From Afipia sp. GAS231 (GTDB lineage Bacteria > Pseudomonadota > Alphaproteobacteria > Rhizobiales > Xanthobacteraceae), in NCBI RefSeq assembly GCF_900103365.1, contig NZ_LT629703.1:2480001-2544000 (forward strand): a stretch of DNA of 64,000 nucleotides. The letters are read 5' to 3'. The notes under the pieces are model-generated. The model was not told the origin of the DNA. It ran no database searches and saw nothing but the letters and a program-made list of their open reading frames with translations. Below, piece after piece: positions 8,887 to 17,823 of the stretch. The translations under genes were made by a program, and so were the position numbers. Position 1 is the stretch's first letter, and every line of letters starts with the position of its first letter.

Positions 8887-9432
8887 TCACTTTTCTTTCC
8901 GGCTTGACCAAAAAGTTATGCCAAGGCCGACCACGAAGGCTCCAGCGAGGATGACGAAGAGCATGGATTGTTTGACCCACGAGACTGCCGGAACGGTGAG
9001 AGCCAAAACCAGCCCAAGAAAGCACAATTCGAGCGAAGCAAGATTGAGTCCGGCCAGAAAAGAGCCCAGCGCCAGTAACATCAGAAGGACCAGACTGGTG
9101 GCCGGCGCGGGCAGCAGTTGCTGAACACCGGACAGCAACATGATGTTCATGGCAACGAGGACAGCAGTCCAATGTACAGCCTGGGTCCAAACCAGCCTGA
9201 CACGCGCCCCTTTGTCTTCGGCCTTTCCCCATTCGGTGAAAATACACACCCCACCGGATATCAGGGCAAGCAACTCCCAATAGCCGGCAAGAGACTTTTG
9301 CGACATGTTCGCGTAAGCAACGCCGGCAAGAGCCAGTGCCAAAACCAGGAGATAGGGTAGATGCCGGCGCCAGGAATCAGCGCTGCCGGAATGGTTCGGG
9401 CCAGCCTCAGCGGGGATATTGTCTTCACTCAT
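8887..9432 (-). CDS. Hypothetical five- or six-span membrane protein
   Basis: A 181-residue membrane protein with a short polar N-terminus and about six hydrophobic segments, ending in a basic tail (SSRKEK). I do not recognise the family. The ATG at 9432 is chosen because AGGGGG precedes it by about 7 bases. It stands alone, 130 bases from the convergent DUF4105 gene. No catalytic or binding motif is visible. Confidence 0.65.
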   Translation of the reverse strand: MSEDNIPAEAGPNHSGSADSWRRHLPYLLVLALALAGVAYANMSQKSLAGYWELLALISGGVCIFTEWGKAEDKGARVRLVWTQAVHWTAVLVAMNIMLLSGVQQLLPAPATSLVLLMLLALGSFLAGLNLASLELCFLGLVLALTVPAVSWVKQSMLFVILAGAFVVGLGITFWSSRKEK

Positions 9433-9884
9433 GATCAACCCCCTAAGGTTCGCGGGCTTCAGATCCTCATTTCGTAGTCTTGCCGGCGCCCACTTCCACT
9501 TGATGTTTCACGACGCCATAATATGTCGACATTTCACGCTTGGCGACGGAGGCGATCCACTCGGCACGGAATTTCCTGGGCGGACAGTGATCCAATCACC
9601 GTGGTCGCGAGACATGGCACAAATCCGCCAGATTGCGACTCGGCGCGGCTTCCCCTGCCGCGGCAGCGCCCTCTCACAAACTAACATGCATCGTGGACCA
9701 CCTGACCACGAGCAGCGTTGACTGAAGCGATATTGTCGTTGCATTCAATATCCGCGCAAACAGGACTGCCGGCCGCTTCGCAAGAAGTGGAGAACAACGG
9801 CAACCATTATGCTGAATCTCGTTTTCGTCCTGCCAGGAATGCGGCGCGCAACCGTAAGAAATCAAACGCTTTGAGGAGTGCCCG
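9433..9884. other. Intergenic stretch, nothing recognised
   Basis: About 450 bases between a divergent membrane gene and the next small gene. The reading frames here give no protein-like sequence, and no RNA gene or terminator is apparent. Confidence 0.45.
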
Positions 9885-10163
9885 ATGCATCGGATTCTAT
9901 CGTTGTTGTTTTTCCTGGTGCTGGCAACAACCATCCCGTTGGCAGATTCGTTCGCACAAAGCTCGGCGGGACGCGGCGCGGTGAACGGCGCAATCATCGG
10001 CGGCGCGATCGGCGGTCGTCGAGGAGCGGCCGTCGGGGCGGTCGCAGGTGCGGCCGCGGGGAGTCGGCGGCATGTGCGTAGCCACTACTACTGGCGCCAT
10101 GGTCGTTGTTGGGTCCGCACGCACCGCGGATCGCATCGGGTAGCGTCTCGATATTGCCGCTGA
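9885..10163 (+). CDS. Small secreted Gly/Ala-rich protein with basic tail
   Basis: A 92-residue protein with a clear signal peptide (LLFFLVLATTIPLADSFAQ). A Gly/Ala zipper segment follows (AIIGGAIGGRRGAAVGAVAGAAAG), then an Arg/His/Tyr-rich tail with two Cys. GAGGAG lies 7 bases before the ATG. Glycine-zipper segments insert in or associate with membranes, so an envelope location is likely. Similar short proteins are common in Rhizobiales; none has a role I can name. Confidence 0.7.
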   Translation: MHRILSLLFFLVLATTIPLADSFAQSSAGRGAVNGAIIGGAIGGRRGAAVGAVAGAAAGSRRHVRSHYYWRHGRCWVRTHRGSHRVASRYCR

Positions 10164-10450
10164 TATCTGTTCGCCGACCGCGGTGCATTCCGCCCCAACT
10201 CCGGATCGCGCCTGTCGTGTGGTCGCATCTGTGGGTCTAATCGGACAAACGCTCCAGTTGCCTTTGGTGTGCGCCGTCAATTCTATATTCTGGTCCGGCG
10301 TGTAGTCATTGAGGATCACAGCGCCGACTCGCTTCCCACCGCTTTCAACGATCAGACCGATGCACGGATCGCCGACATGGTTTCGTAAGAGTATTCAATA
10401 GGGAGGTTATCCCTCCCTCCAAAGCCTGGCCGCATTTTTTTGGGCCTGAG

Positions 10451-10600
10451 CTACCGCCGTCGGGAGGATTGGCGGATCCACATACGGCGCAAAGCGCGCC
10501 AAATTCTCTTGAGCAAAACCCAGCGCGGTCTGGCGTTCTCCGCATTGATCCGCTCCCAATCGTCTCTGGACGGATAGCCATATCCGGGAGGGAATTTCAT
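10451..10600 (-). CDS. 49-residue basic small protein
   Basis: A short reading frame beginning MKFPPGYGYPSRDDWERIN and ending in an Arg-rich tail (RRMWIRQSSRRR). It is supported by a GGAG ribosome site six bases before the ATG and by protein-like composition, with Trp, Tyr and charged residues. It has no signal or membrane segment. Evidence is limited to start context and composition; codon statistics or conservation would settle it. Confidence 0.45.
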   Translation of the reverse strand: MKFPPGYGYPSRDDWERINAENARPRWVLLKRIWRALRRMWIRQSSRRR

Positions 10601-10772
10601 TTCAGACTCCGATGCCGCGCGCAAAACAGAACACGCAAAACCCGCGTTTGCATCGAACCTCGCCAGCCAGTCGCCGTTGTAGTCGAGCGCTTTCCCGGTT
10701 CATGTGCGGAGAGAACCCGCGCCGTGCGGCAATGCTGCACGACCACACGCCTTGGCCCCAGCTCGGCGCGCG

Positions 10773-11297
10773 TCAGCTTGCGTTTGCGGCTGACGGCGCC
10801 GGTTGGGTGGTGCCCGCTTTGGCGAGGGCTTCACGCAGTGCGCTTTCCTTCGCATCATCGAGGGACGTCTTCAGCACGGTACCGCCAGCACCCTGGATTT
10901 CCTTGAGCACCTTGTCAGCGGTCATATTCTGGATCAGCACAAACAGAGCCGCGTCGCCGGGCTTAAGATTGGCCGCGAGCTCCTTCATGAATGCATCGTT
11001 GATACCATAGTCCGTAAGCGCCCCGCTAAGCGCGCCTGACGCTGCGCCCAAGGCGACGCCGATCAACGGATTCAGAAAAAGGACTCCTATCAAAAGTCCC
11101 CAGAAACTGCCTGAAGCCGCCCCGGCGGCCGTCATATTGACCAGCTGGTTCAGCTTGACCGGGCCAGCGTCAGTTTTGACGGCGATAACCGCATCGCTGA
11201 ACTCAATAAGATACTGTTTCCTCAAATCGAACAGACGCTGACGGACCTCCTCGGCTTTCGCTTCGGACGTATAAACGATAGCAACAAGATCTGACAT
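10773..11297 (-). CDS. DUF1269 domain protein
   Basis: A 174-residue protein of the DUF1269 family. It begins MSDLVAIVYTSEAKAEEV, continues with a regulatory-like alpha/beta half, and has a central Gly/Ala-rich hydrophobic hairpin (SGSFWGLLIGVLFLNPLIGVALG, then a second GA-rich helix). The C-terminal half ends with TSLDDAKESALREAL, typical of the family. The function is not established; members are often found among stress-response genes, as here. The ATG at 11297 follows AGGAAA. An Ala/Thr/Pro-rich tail of about 12 residues is lineage-specific. Confidence 0.85.
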   Translation of the reverse strand: MSDLVAIVYTSEAKAEEVRQRLFDLRKQYLIEFSDAVIAVKTDAGPVKLNQLVNMTAAGAASGSFWGLLIGVLFLNPLIGVALGAASGALSGALTDYGINDAFMKELAANLKPGDAALFVLIQNMTADKVLKEIQGAGGTVLKTSLDDAKESALREALAKAGTTQPAPSAANAS

Positions 11298-11462
11298 GAG
11301 ATTTTCCTGACGAATTGTAAGGAACCGTGTAGATGGCTTGCCGGCGAGCATTGTATCTTGGGCAGCCAAGCGCGTAAATGAACCGGCCAGGCGGCTTCAA
11401 CCAAGTGGTCCGTTCAAAACGTAAGTCGTGCTGGAACCGATCGAGCAAGGCTGAGGGCCCAA

Positions 11463-11690
11463 TCAATGCGCCTGGAGTTTTTCGATCCCGGTTTGAACGT
11501 TTATCAGGCGATGATTGATTGATTTTAACTCTTCAAGCGAAGCATCGACTTCAAATGATGGGATCGCGGCGCTCAGAAAAATCACGCCGGACAGGACTAA
11601 CAGATCGAAATGCTTGCTGTCGTAACGCAGAAGCGAGACAGCAGCTCCGATAGCGCAGGCGACGCTCAGTACGCTCAGAAATATCGCCAA
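11463..11690 (-). CDS. Small two-span membrane protein with coiled tail
   Basis: A 75-residue protein with two hydrophobic segments and a C-terminal amphipathic helix (EELKSINHRLINVQTGIEKLQ). The start is TTG with GGGGAAGG just upstream. A nearly identical tail motif ([16 protein letters not shown]) occurs in the broken region at about 19627-19700, which suggests a local small-protein family. I cannot name a function; the tail may mediate self-association. Confidence 0.6.
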   Translation of the reverse strand: MAIFLSVLSVACAIGAAVSLLRYDSKHFDLLVLSGVIFLSAAIPSFEVDASLEELKSINHRLINVQTGIEKLQAH

Positions 11691-11761
11691 TTGCCTTCCC
11701 CTCGTCCGACCTCAATGAAGCCGGACCGCCGGCTTTCATCGCGGCCCAAGCCATCCGCCGT

Positions 11762-12232
11762 TTATCGCAGCGTCAGCCGCGCCACCCCCACTGCCAGATT
11801 GACACCAAACTGGCCTTCGACCGACAGCGGCTGCAGGGAAATCGTGCGGTGGGATCCGCCAACAAGTACGTTGGCCCCCAGGCCAAGACCAAACGACGCA
11901 TTGCCGCTTGCGCCCACGTAGGTTCCCCTCAGCACCCCATATCCGACATGCGAGGTCGGTGCGAACACTCCCCAGAACAATCGACCTCCGCCGGTGATAC
12001 CGACATCGAGGCCGATCCGTCTTATCGTGCCGGCGTAGCTGTATTGCTGCCCCGTTGCATTCGACCGAAAGACGCACCGCAGGTTCTGCCGCGAGCCAAC
12101 CACCAATCCCACGCGCGGCGCGGCATCACAGGTCAACCCTCCGACTCGAACAGGTTGAGCTTGCGCGAACGCCGGCCCCGTGAGAGCAGCCATAGACGCA
12201 CACAGCACCGCCAAACGGCAGATTTTCGACAT
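11762..12232 (-). CDS. DUF992 secreted protein
   Basis: A 156-residue exported protein of the DUF992 family, common in Rhizobiales. The signal peptide ends near AFAQA. The mature domain shows the family pattern VGGLTCDAAPRVGLVVGSRQ, two Cys that could pair, Gly-rich strands (GLDVGITGGGRLFWGV) and a closing beta hairpin (FGVNLAVGVARLTLR). It is probably periplasmic or surface-associated. Its role is unknown. GGAG lies 9 bases before the ATG. Confidence 0.85.
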   Translation of the reverse strand: MSKICRLAVLCASMAALTGPAFAQAQPVRVGGLTCDAAPRVGLVVGSRQNLRCVFRSNATGQQYSYAGTIRRIGLDVGITGGGRLFWGVFAPTSHVGYGVLRGTYVGASGNASFGLGLGANVLVGGSHRTISLQPLSVEGQFGVNLAVGVARLTLR

Positions 12233-12525
12233 CCATCATTACTCCAACAGTCTTCGATTATGGCTTCAGCGACCTGGCGGTGCATTCATGTCAGCGTCGT
12301 CCCTGCAAGCCTCGAACATTTCAGCCACGGCTTCCACGACCCTGCTTTGAGATCACGGATGAAATCCGCCGACGTCAACCAGACTTCGTTCGTCGAGTAC
12401 TTCGACTGCGAGAACCACTCCGTTACTGAGCGGAGCAGTGCACTGCAATAGCCAAAGCGGTACCTGGCGCCCCGAGTGGTCCGGTTCGAACGTTAGTCTG
12501 AAGGCGTTTGGTCAGCAGCTCTTTG

Positions 12526-13010
12526 TCACCACCGGAGCGGCAACGCTGGTGAAAAATGCCGGCTGGCAATTCCAGCGAGCAAGGCAACGCGGTCGGGCGC
12601 AATCTGCTGACGAAGCTCCGCCCGCTGTCGCGTGGTCGCCCCCAACAGATCCGCGACATGCCAGATGATATTGTGCTCGAGTTCATTCACTCTACCGTCG
12701 GCGTACACAACTTCCCACTTCATCCGAACGAGCTGGCGGTGACTTTCGCCGTTCACAACCTGATTTTGAGCTGGCGGGTGAAATGGTAGAGATCGACGGC
12801 GGTCCGGTCGACCGCAGCAGATTCCTCGAGCAGCCTGGCGGTGGCCAGATCGTCCAGATCAAAATGCGATCAAAGAACAGCGTGAAGTTTCGCCCGCCTC
12901 GCCTGCGACATTTCGATGTGAACGGTCGCTACCCGCGCGAACAATGCTGCGGTCGCAAGCTGGAGCTTGCTGACCGCGGGGTGACGCTGCAGTCTCTCAC
13001 GCCGTTAAAT
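12526..13010 (-). pseudogene. Broken TerB-like gene
   Basis: On the minus strand, three pieces of a TerB/tellurite-resistance-like protein lie in order. First comes LQLATAALFARVATVHIEMS..AKLHAVL; then, past an in-frame TGA, HFDLDDLATARLLEESAAVDRT..YHFTRQL; then, in another frame, VVNGESHRQLVRMKWEVVYADGRVNELEHNIIWHVADLLG. The stop falls in the HAVL-x-SHFDLDD region and the frameshift falls in a run of A's near 12765. TerB proteins are small alpha-helical domains with acidic metal-binding residues. The gene is inactive unless the errors are in the sequence; an ATG-led fragment at 12526-12756 could still be translated. Confidence 0.75.
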
Positions 13011-13042
13011 AGGAACGACTAGACCAGGTTATTTTGACTTGC

Positions 13043-13258
13043 TCACCATCCAGGATGGAGATGATGCGACCATCCTCGGTGCTGCGAGTGTCGACGACGC
13101 CGGTGATGCCGATTGGCCCGCTTGACCTCAGTTGTCGTTTGCTCGGCAGCAGTCGCATTCGAATTCAGCAGCGATCGGGCTTCAATACCTTGGGGCGGAC
13201 CGACCAGAACAATAAACCCGCCGATAACGAGGACGCTGAGCATTATCTTGATGTTCAT
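13043..13258 (-). CDS. 71-residue secreted His/Arg-rich protein
   Basis: A signal peptide (IMLSVLVIGGFIVLVGPPQGIEA) is followed by a short mature part ending in a dense basic/His stretch (RHHRRRRHSQHRGWSHH). GAGGAGG stands 9 bases before the ATG. The tail resembles that of the 686-931 protein in residue use though not in order. Metal or nucleic-acid binding in the periplasm is conceivable, but no family is recognised. Confidence 0.6.
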   Translation of the reverse strand: MNIKIMLSVLVIGGFIVLVGPPQGIEARSLLNSNATAAEQTTTEVKRANRHHRRRRHSQHRGWSHHLHPGW

Positions 13259-13440
13259 CGTAGCTCGCCTCCTCTAGGGTTATCGGGGCACAGAAGCGCT
13301 CTCGATACATAGGCGCGGCGAAGGTCTGCCATGGCGGTGACTTTAAGACCGACGCCTCGTCGAATAAGCAAAACTCATCGACGACACGCCGACGAACGAC
13401 ACGCCACGAGGTGCTGGACCCTTCTGAAAACGATCATGCT

Positions 13441-14154
13441 TCACCGCCGGTTGCCCGCCAGGCGCAACATGAGCATGAACAGGTTTATGAAGTTGAGATA
13501 CAGCGACAGCGCCCCCATCACGACCTTGCGGCCCGCGGAAGCGGCATCGTCGCTACGATCATACATCGCCTTGATCCGCTGGGTATCGTAGGCGGTGAGA
13601 CCCGCGAAGACCCCGACGCCGACGATAGAGATTATCCAGTCGAGTCCGCTCGACCTTAAGAACATGTTGACCAAACTCGCAATCACGATGCCGATCACGC
13701 CCATAAACAGGAACACGCCGAATCCCGACAGGTCGCGCCGGGTTGTGTAACCCCAGATGCTGAGCGCCCCAAAGGTCGCGGCTGAAATGAAGAACACGCG
13801 CGTGATGGAGGCGCCGGTATAGACGTGGAAGATTGTCGAAAGCGACAATCCCACCAACGCCGCATAGACGAAGAATAGCAGTCGCGCCGTTTCCGCCGAC
13901 AGCTTGTTGATACGAGCGCTTATAAAGAACACCAGCGCAAACGGCGCCAACATGAACACCCACATCAGCGGACTTTGCAGCAGCTCGGGACCGGTGAACT
14001 GATAGGTCAGCATCGCGACGAGGCCGGTTAGGCCAACGCCAGTGGCCATGTAGTTATATACCCGGAGCATGTGGGCGCGCAGGCCCGCATCAGCTGCGAA
14101 CGTCTGACCGACGGGGGCGCCGGGGATGACCACGTTGCGATCGTAATTCGGCAT
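13441..14154 (-). CDS. Bax inhibitor-1/YccA family membrane protein
   Basis: A 237-residue protein of the Bax inhibitor-1 (YbhL/YccA) family with seven hydrophobic segments. Family landmarks are the AHMLRVYNYMATGVGLTG first helix, the IFHVYTG segment, TAYDTQRIKAMYDR with the conserved Asp in the sixth-helix region, and the closing ALSLYLNFINLFMLMLRL. Members act as pH-sensitive Ca2+ leak channels or modulators of membrane proteolysis. GGAT precedes the ATG. The assignment is secure from pattern and length; the physiological role in this organism is unknown. Confidence 0.9.
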   Translation of the reverse strand: MPNYDRNVVIPGAPVGQTFAADAGLRAHMLRVYNYMATGVGLTGLVAMLTYQFTGPELLQSPLMWVFMLAPFALVFFISARINKLSAETARLLFFVYAALVGLSLSTIFHVYTGASITRVFFISAATFGALSIWGYTTRRDLSGFGVFLFMGVIGIVIASLVNMFLRSSGLDWIISIVGVGVFAGLTAYDTQRIKAMYDRSDDAASAGRKVVMGALSLYLNFINLFMLMLRLAGNRR

Positions 14155-14252
14155 GACTCGTATCCTTTCATCCGCAGAACACTTTGCCCGCAGTACGCCG
14201 CGAAACTCACCGCAAGACGGGCGTCGGGATCCCTCGCGCTAACCGGCCAGAC

Positions 14253-14825
14253 TTATTGCACCGGTGGACGTGCCGAAGCCTGGATCGGTATCGGCACGCT
14301 CGCGTCGCGCGGATCCTGTGCGCCACGCCCCGTGCTGTCCCGCGGCGTCGGCCGACGATCGGGCGGGTTCGTCGAGAGCGAACTCACATTTGCCGAATGG
14401 CATTGGGTCGCCGGTGCCGCTTCCAACGAAAGGCGCGCCCGTATCTTGCGTTGAGTCGATCGATGTTGCCCAAGCGCCTGGCAAGCGCGCCTTTCGGAGA
14501 TGCCAAACGCTGCCCTGGCGTGAAGCACGTAAGTCGCACGAAGCTCCGGGCTGAGATCCTCCGTCGTCGCCTCCACCAAGATGAGCTTTTCCAGTGTCAG
14601 ATCCGATACCAGCCGGCGCAGCCGGGTGATCTCGGCCTCAAGCTCGGTCAAATACTCGGCCAGATCGCTCTCGAGGCCTCCGTACCTATTTCGCCACCGA
14701 TAGTAAGTTACTTCGGTAACGCCAATTACCCGCGCACACTCCGAAATCCGTCTGCCGGTGGCGGCCAATCTTTCGACATGTCTCAGCTTTGCAACGATTT
14801 CCTCGGTTTTATGTCTTCTCATCAC
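14253..14825 (-). pseudogene. IS3-family transposase remnant
   Basis: The first ~85 residues are an IS3-type OrfA with its helix-turn-helix (EEIVAKLRHVERL, then VTEVTYYRWRNRYGG) and leucine-zipper segment. The frame runs straight into the start of OrfB (ISERRACQALGQHRSTQRKI) and then loses all similarity. The DDE catalytic core is absent, so the element is dead. Normally OrfA and OrfB are in different frames joined by -1 frameshifting; here they read through in one frame, a further sign of decay. I could not delimit inverted repeats. Confidence 0.8.
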
Positions 14826-15001
14826 CGACCCTTTCTTTAAGGAATCGCATTGTCATCGCCCGCGGCGCTCGCTCTTGCTAGTCACCTCTCACTTCCAGTA
14901 TCCCGCGGACGATCGCTATTCCGTCGATGGCGTCGGCGGACGAGCCCTCAACGGATCATAAAGACGCCACCGAGAATCTTCATCGACTGAGACTCCCACG
15001 C

Positions 15002-15547
15002 CTATGCGGCGCGTCTCAAGAATACGCCATCGCTTGCTATTGGAAGTTTGGATGCTTCACTTGCCGCTCGCGCCACACACAACTGATCGTTACGGCCGCA
15101 AGTGATGTTGCCGAGATCGTCCTGCGCCCGGACTTCCTTCGGCAGCAACGGATTCGCGGCGATCTTGGCAAGTGAGTTAAATGAAAGCCCGGTGGCGTCC
15201 GCGCTGAGTTTCGCTCGCGCTTCCTTGGAGCCGATCGTCTCGCAGATCAGCGCAAACAAGAACGGCTTCGACACGCTCGTGATAGAGAATTCGTAGTCCA
15301 CGTCTCCGGCACCGCAAATGCGTCCACTGGTTTCGACGACACAGACACCGAGCAGCCCGCTCGGGACTCGGGCGATTGCCGGGTAGGCCCGGCAGTTTTT
15401 GCCGTCATTGTTCGACTTAGAGCGGCGGTGCGTATCTTGCACGAGCGACTGCACCATCTCAGGGGCCAGCAAATGATCGGCCGAAATGTAATGCCGTTCC
15501 AGCGACGCCATAGCACCACTCCGTCGACGGGGGCCATTCGGCTCCAT
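15002..15547 (-). pseudogene. glsA: Truncated glutaminase gene
   Basis: The N-terminal 125 residues match serine-dependent glutaminases: an ARVPSGLLGVCVVETSGR strand, then YEFSITSVSKPF, which contains the nucleophile in SVSK (Ser-x-x-Lys), then ATGLSFNS. After that the expected NPMVNAGAI catalytic segment is missing and the frame continues with unrelated residues to a stop, giving 181 instead of about 300 or more residues. Glutaminase converts glutamine to glutamate and ammonia; this copy lacks most of the active site and should be inactive. The likely original start is the ATG of MASLERHY. Confidence 0.75.
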
Positions 15548-15898
15548 TCTAGAAACTCGACGCGGCTTCAGAACTAACGCTCACGTATATGAGGTGTCAA
15601 CTTGCAATCGGCACAACAGCCGGCAGCTCAGCCATCCAATCTAGGAGGGACGTAGATCGCCGAACTTGCTGCTCTCACGACTTCAGCACCATTCAACTGG
15701 GTAAGCTAGACTGACGCAATCGTGCTCGTGCGTAATTGAGTCAAAGGGTCATTAACAGAGGTCGAGCGACGAGAGATTCGGAACATAAGCGAGTGTACGA
15801 TTGGGTTCTGCGCGACTAAACTACCGCCCTACCCGAGCGAAACCGACGACGAGAACCGGTGGATATGGTGCAATCTTGTGAAAGAGTGAGGCTTAGTC
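15548..15898. other. Intergenic stretch, nothing recognised
   Basis: About 350 bases upstream of both the truncated glutaminase and the small membrane gene. It has no credible reading frame. It could hold divergent promoters, but none can be called with confidence. Confidence 0.4.
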
Positions 15899-16108
15899 AT
15901 GGTGGCGAGCGCGCGTGAAGGACACGTTCTCCTGGTAAAGAAGCTAGGCGGGCTTATCTCAGTTATCATCGGATGCCTACTGACAGCGGTTGGCGTGACG
16001 TTCGAATCCACCAGTACAATTGTTGTCGGTGTTCTATTTCTTGCGCTTGGTGCTGTCCTGCTCACGCTTAAGATCATAAGACGAAATCAAAGGAGCCCGC
16101 TTGGATAG
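15899..16108 (+). CDS. 69-residue two-span membrane protein
   Basis: Two hydrophobic helices (LGGLISVIIGCLLTAVGV and TIVVGVLFLALGAVLLTL) are joined by a short polar loop, with a basic C-terminal tail. GTGAGG precedes the ATG by 7 bases. No family is recognised. Confidence 0.55.
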   Translation: MVASAREGHVLLVKKLGGLISVIIGCLLTAVGVTFESTSTIVVGVLFLALGAVLLTLKIIRRNQRSPLG

Positions 16109-16110
16109 GG

Positions 16111-16488
16111 CGTCGAGCCGGACTTGCGGCGACTGATCAATTAGAACGGGTTACCGGCCAAGAAGACTCGCATTGGCATAGCAGAGACAGTGCTGCGAAC
16201 CGACTGGAGGTCGTAGGCTTATCGGGAGCCAGTGGCGAGAGGACTGCTTATGACGCTTTGGTAACCGGTGTTGCGTCTGGCAGCCGTTCCTTGTCCGGCC
16301 CGCAACAGCGCATCCTGCATTCGCTGTCGACCTGGAAACAGATCGGCGGGCGATCGCCGAGCAACGCCCAGGTGGCGTGGCTCGCGGTCCATGGCCCTTC
16401 GTCGACGTCGCACACCAATCAGCGGAGCGCGTTGAAAACGGTGGGCTTGCTTGAGTATCCTCGCCCAGCACGATCGACTCGCGATTGA
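16111..16488 (+). pseudogene. Winged-helix-like gene fragment without a start
   Basis: A frame open from upstream without a credible initiation codon carries a segment LSGPQQRILHSLSTWKQIGG, then PSNAQVAWLAVHG and ALKTVGLLEYPRP. This looks like a small winged-helix module of the kind found at the C-terminus of larger DNA-related proteins. The sequence ends abruptly after the segment. I read it as a remnant; the parent family is not certain. The following 200 bases to 16692 hold no recognisable gene. Confidence 0.35.
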
Positions 16489-16692
16489 ATCGGTGGACCC
16501 GCACGTTTTCCAAGATCTGCCGGCATACCTCGAGCACGGCAGCCTTACCGCGGCGCGCGCCGAGAACGGTATAAGGGATCACACAGTGTCGCCATGACCA
16601 CGCGCTCGCTCGACAAGACGCTCTGAACCGCGAAGATGAGCTGTCCATTCTCCACCCGAAATAGCAACGCCGTCATGGCATGGCCGACTCCT

Positions 16693-16896
16693 TCATGAAG
16701 CCCGGTATTCAAAGATACGGTGGCCGTTCTCGTCCAATACGAATATGAAACTTGACCGGCAGAACTCGCCCGCCTTCCTCAATTCGGCCGCAAGGAACTT
16801 GGCCTGATTTATGGCCTCTTCCGGACTCGAAAGCCGCTCTCCCACTTCATCGGGAAAGACTTTCGGGCCGTCGCAGATATGAAAAAAGTATCGCAT
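16693..16896 (-). CDS. DUF6894-like small protein
   Basis: A 67-residue protein that starts MRYFFHICDG, passes through an acidic segment (FPDEVGERLSSPEEAINQA) and ends with VLDENGHRIFEY. This pattern is typical of the short DUF6894-type proteins that are abundant in Bradyrhizobium. Its function is unknown. It ends the small minus-strand pair with the membrane protein upstream (7 bases between the genes). Confidence 0.75.
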   Translation of the reverse strand: MRYFFHICDGPKVFPDEVGERLSSPEEAINQAKFLAAELRKAGEFCRSSFIFVLDENGHRIFEYRAS

Positions 16897-16903
16897 GGTA
16901 GCG

Positions 16904-17422
16904 TTAGCGGGGCTGGAACGAGACGCGTTCTAGCCTCTGGGAGGCTCTCACTTCCTGAACGTAACTGCGGACGGCGTACCGGGCGAGACGTCTCCAGCGC
17001 CGCGCGATCTGCCATGCCTCAAACGATTCCAGCCATTCCTTGGCCTGCGAGTACCTCCCATATGTCCAAGCGAATGCTGGTATCGAGATGAGCTTCTCGC
17101 GACTTACGCTAAAGAGGCGTTCCACGAGCACAAGCTTTAGAACTTCACCTACGACAAGGACAGTCATGCCCATCGCGATGTGGCCCGTACCGGCCAAATA
17201 AGCGGCAACCGGCTTGACCGGTTCAAGAACGATTAGAGGCACAGCAAACAAGGCCAAGGTGGGATAGGGGCGCAGCGAAACTATCCGGATGCGAAGGCTT
17301 TCGAATATCCGGTGCGCGGCAATCCAGTTGGCGAATGGTCGGGCAACAGTCAGGAAGACTGCATCCACTAAGAAGTAGATGGTCGCCAGCATGAATATTA
17401 CGGATTTCCAAATTCGGTTCAC
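16904..17422 (-). CDS. Hypothetical membrane protein, 172 residues
   Basis: Two or three hydrophobic segments (residues about 5-30, 55-75 and 85-110) are followed by a basic C-terminal tail (RRWRRLARYAVRSYVQEVRAS). A GTG at 17422 is chosen because GGAGA sits six bases before it; the frame stays open to 17443 with no better site. The basic tail is encoded by one arm of a 44-bp inverted duplication whose other arm is at 17772-17815. Family and function are not recognised. It is followed after 7 bases by the DUF6894-like gene, probably co-transcribed. Confidence 0.65.
   Translation of the reverse strand: MNRIWKSVIFMLATIYFLVDAVFLTVARPFANWIAAHRIFESLRIRIVSLRPYPTLALFAVPLIVLEPVKPVAAYLAGTGHIAMGMTVLVVGEVLKLVLVERLFSVSREKLISIPAFAWTYGRYSQAKEWLESFEAWQIARRWRRLARYAVRSYVQEVRASQRLERVSFQPR
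16944..16987 (+). repeat. Arm A of a 44-bp inverted duplication
   Basis: Begins GCTCTCACTTCCTGAACG. Its reverse complement recurs at 17772-17815 with three mismatches in 44 bases. This arm lies inside the C-terminal coding part of the membrane gene above. Confidence 0.85.
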
Positions 17423-17771
17423 GTAGAATCTCCAGACAACCACCCGTGAATAAGTTGCGGGTTCGAACGCTTGCTGGAGATAGGTTCCGGCGTATTACAC
17501 CAGGCTGGCTAGTGAATTAATCTCCTGTAACAATCGTGGTTTCAGCCATGGAAAACGAAAACCCTGAGAGACAAAACGCCGCATTGAACTTGCCGGCGCG
17601 GCGCGTAAACGGATGACGCCGTTGCGGCGATGGTAGCGGGAGAGTGCATCGTAATAAAACGGCTGTCGTCGCTACCGCTGCTATCGAGATTACCGGCAAC
17701 ACCAAAGCGCGATGAGGCCCAGTGTTAGCAACGGCGTCGCGCGGTCTGTTTGCCAGCCGCTTGTTCCGCTG

Positions 17772-17815
17772 CTCGTCCGGCACGCCGTCCGCAGTTCCGT
17801 TCAGGAAGTGAGAGC
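17772..17815 (-). repeat. Arm B of the 44-bp inverted duplication
   Basis: On the plus strand this arm reads LVRHAVRSSVQEVRAD, a copy of the LARYAVRSYVQEVRAS tail of the neighbouring membrane protein. It is probably a fragment of a second, deleted copy of that gene. It lies in the 400-base gap 17423-17823, which holds nothing else I can recognise. Confidence 0.8.
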
Positions 17816-17823
17816 GGATCTCC

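Noticed and set aside
11849..12451. 200-residue plus-strand frame
   Set aside because: Its first two thirds are antisense to the DUF992 gene; the last 30 codons have no family features.
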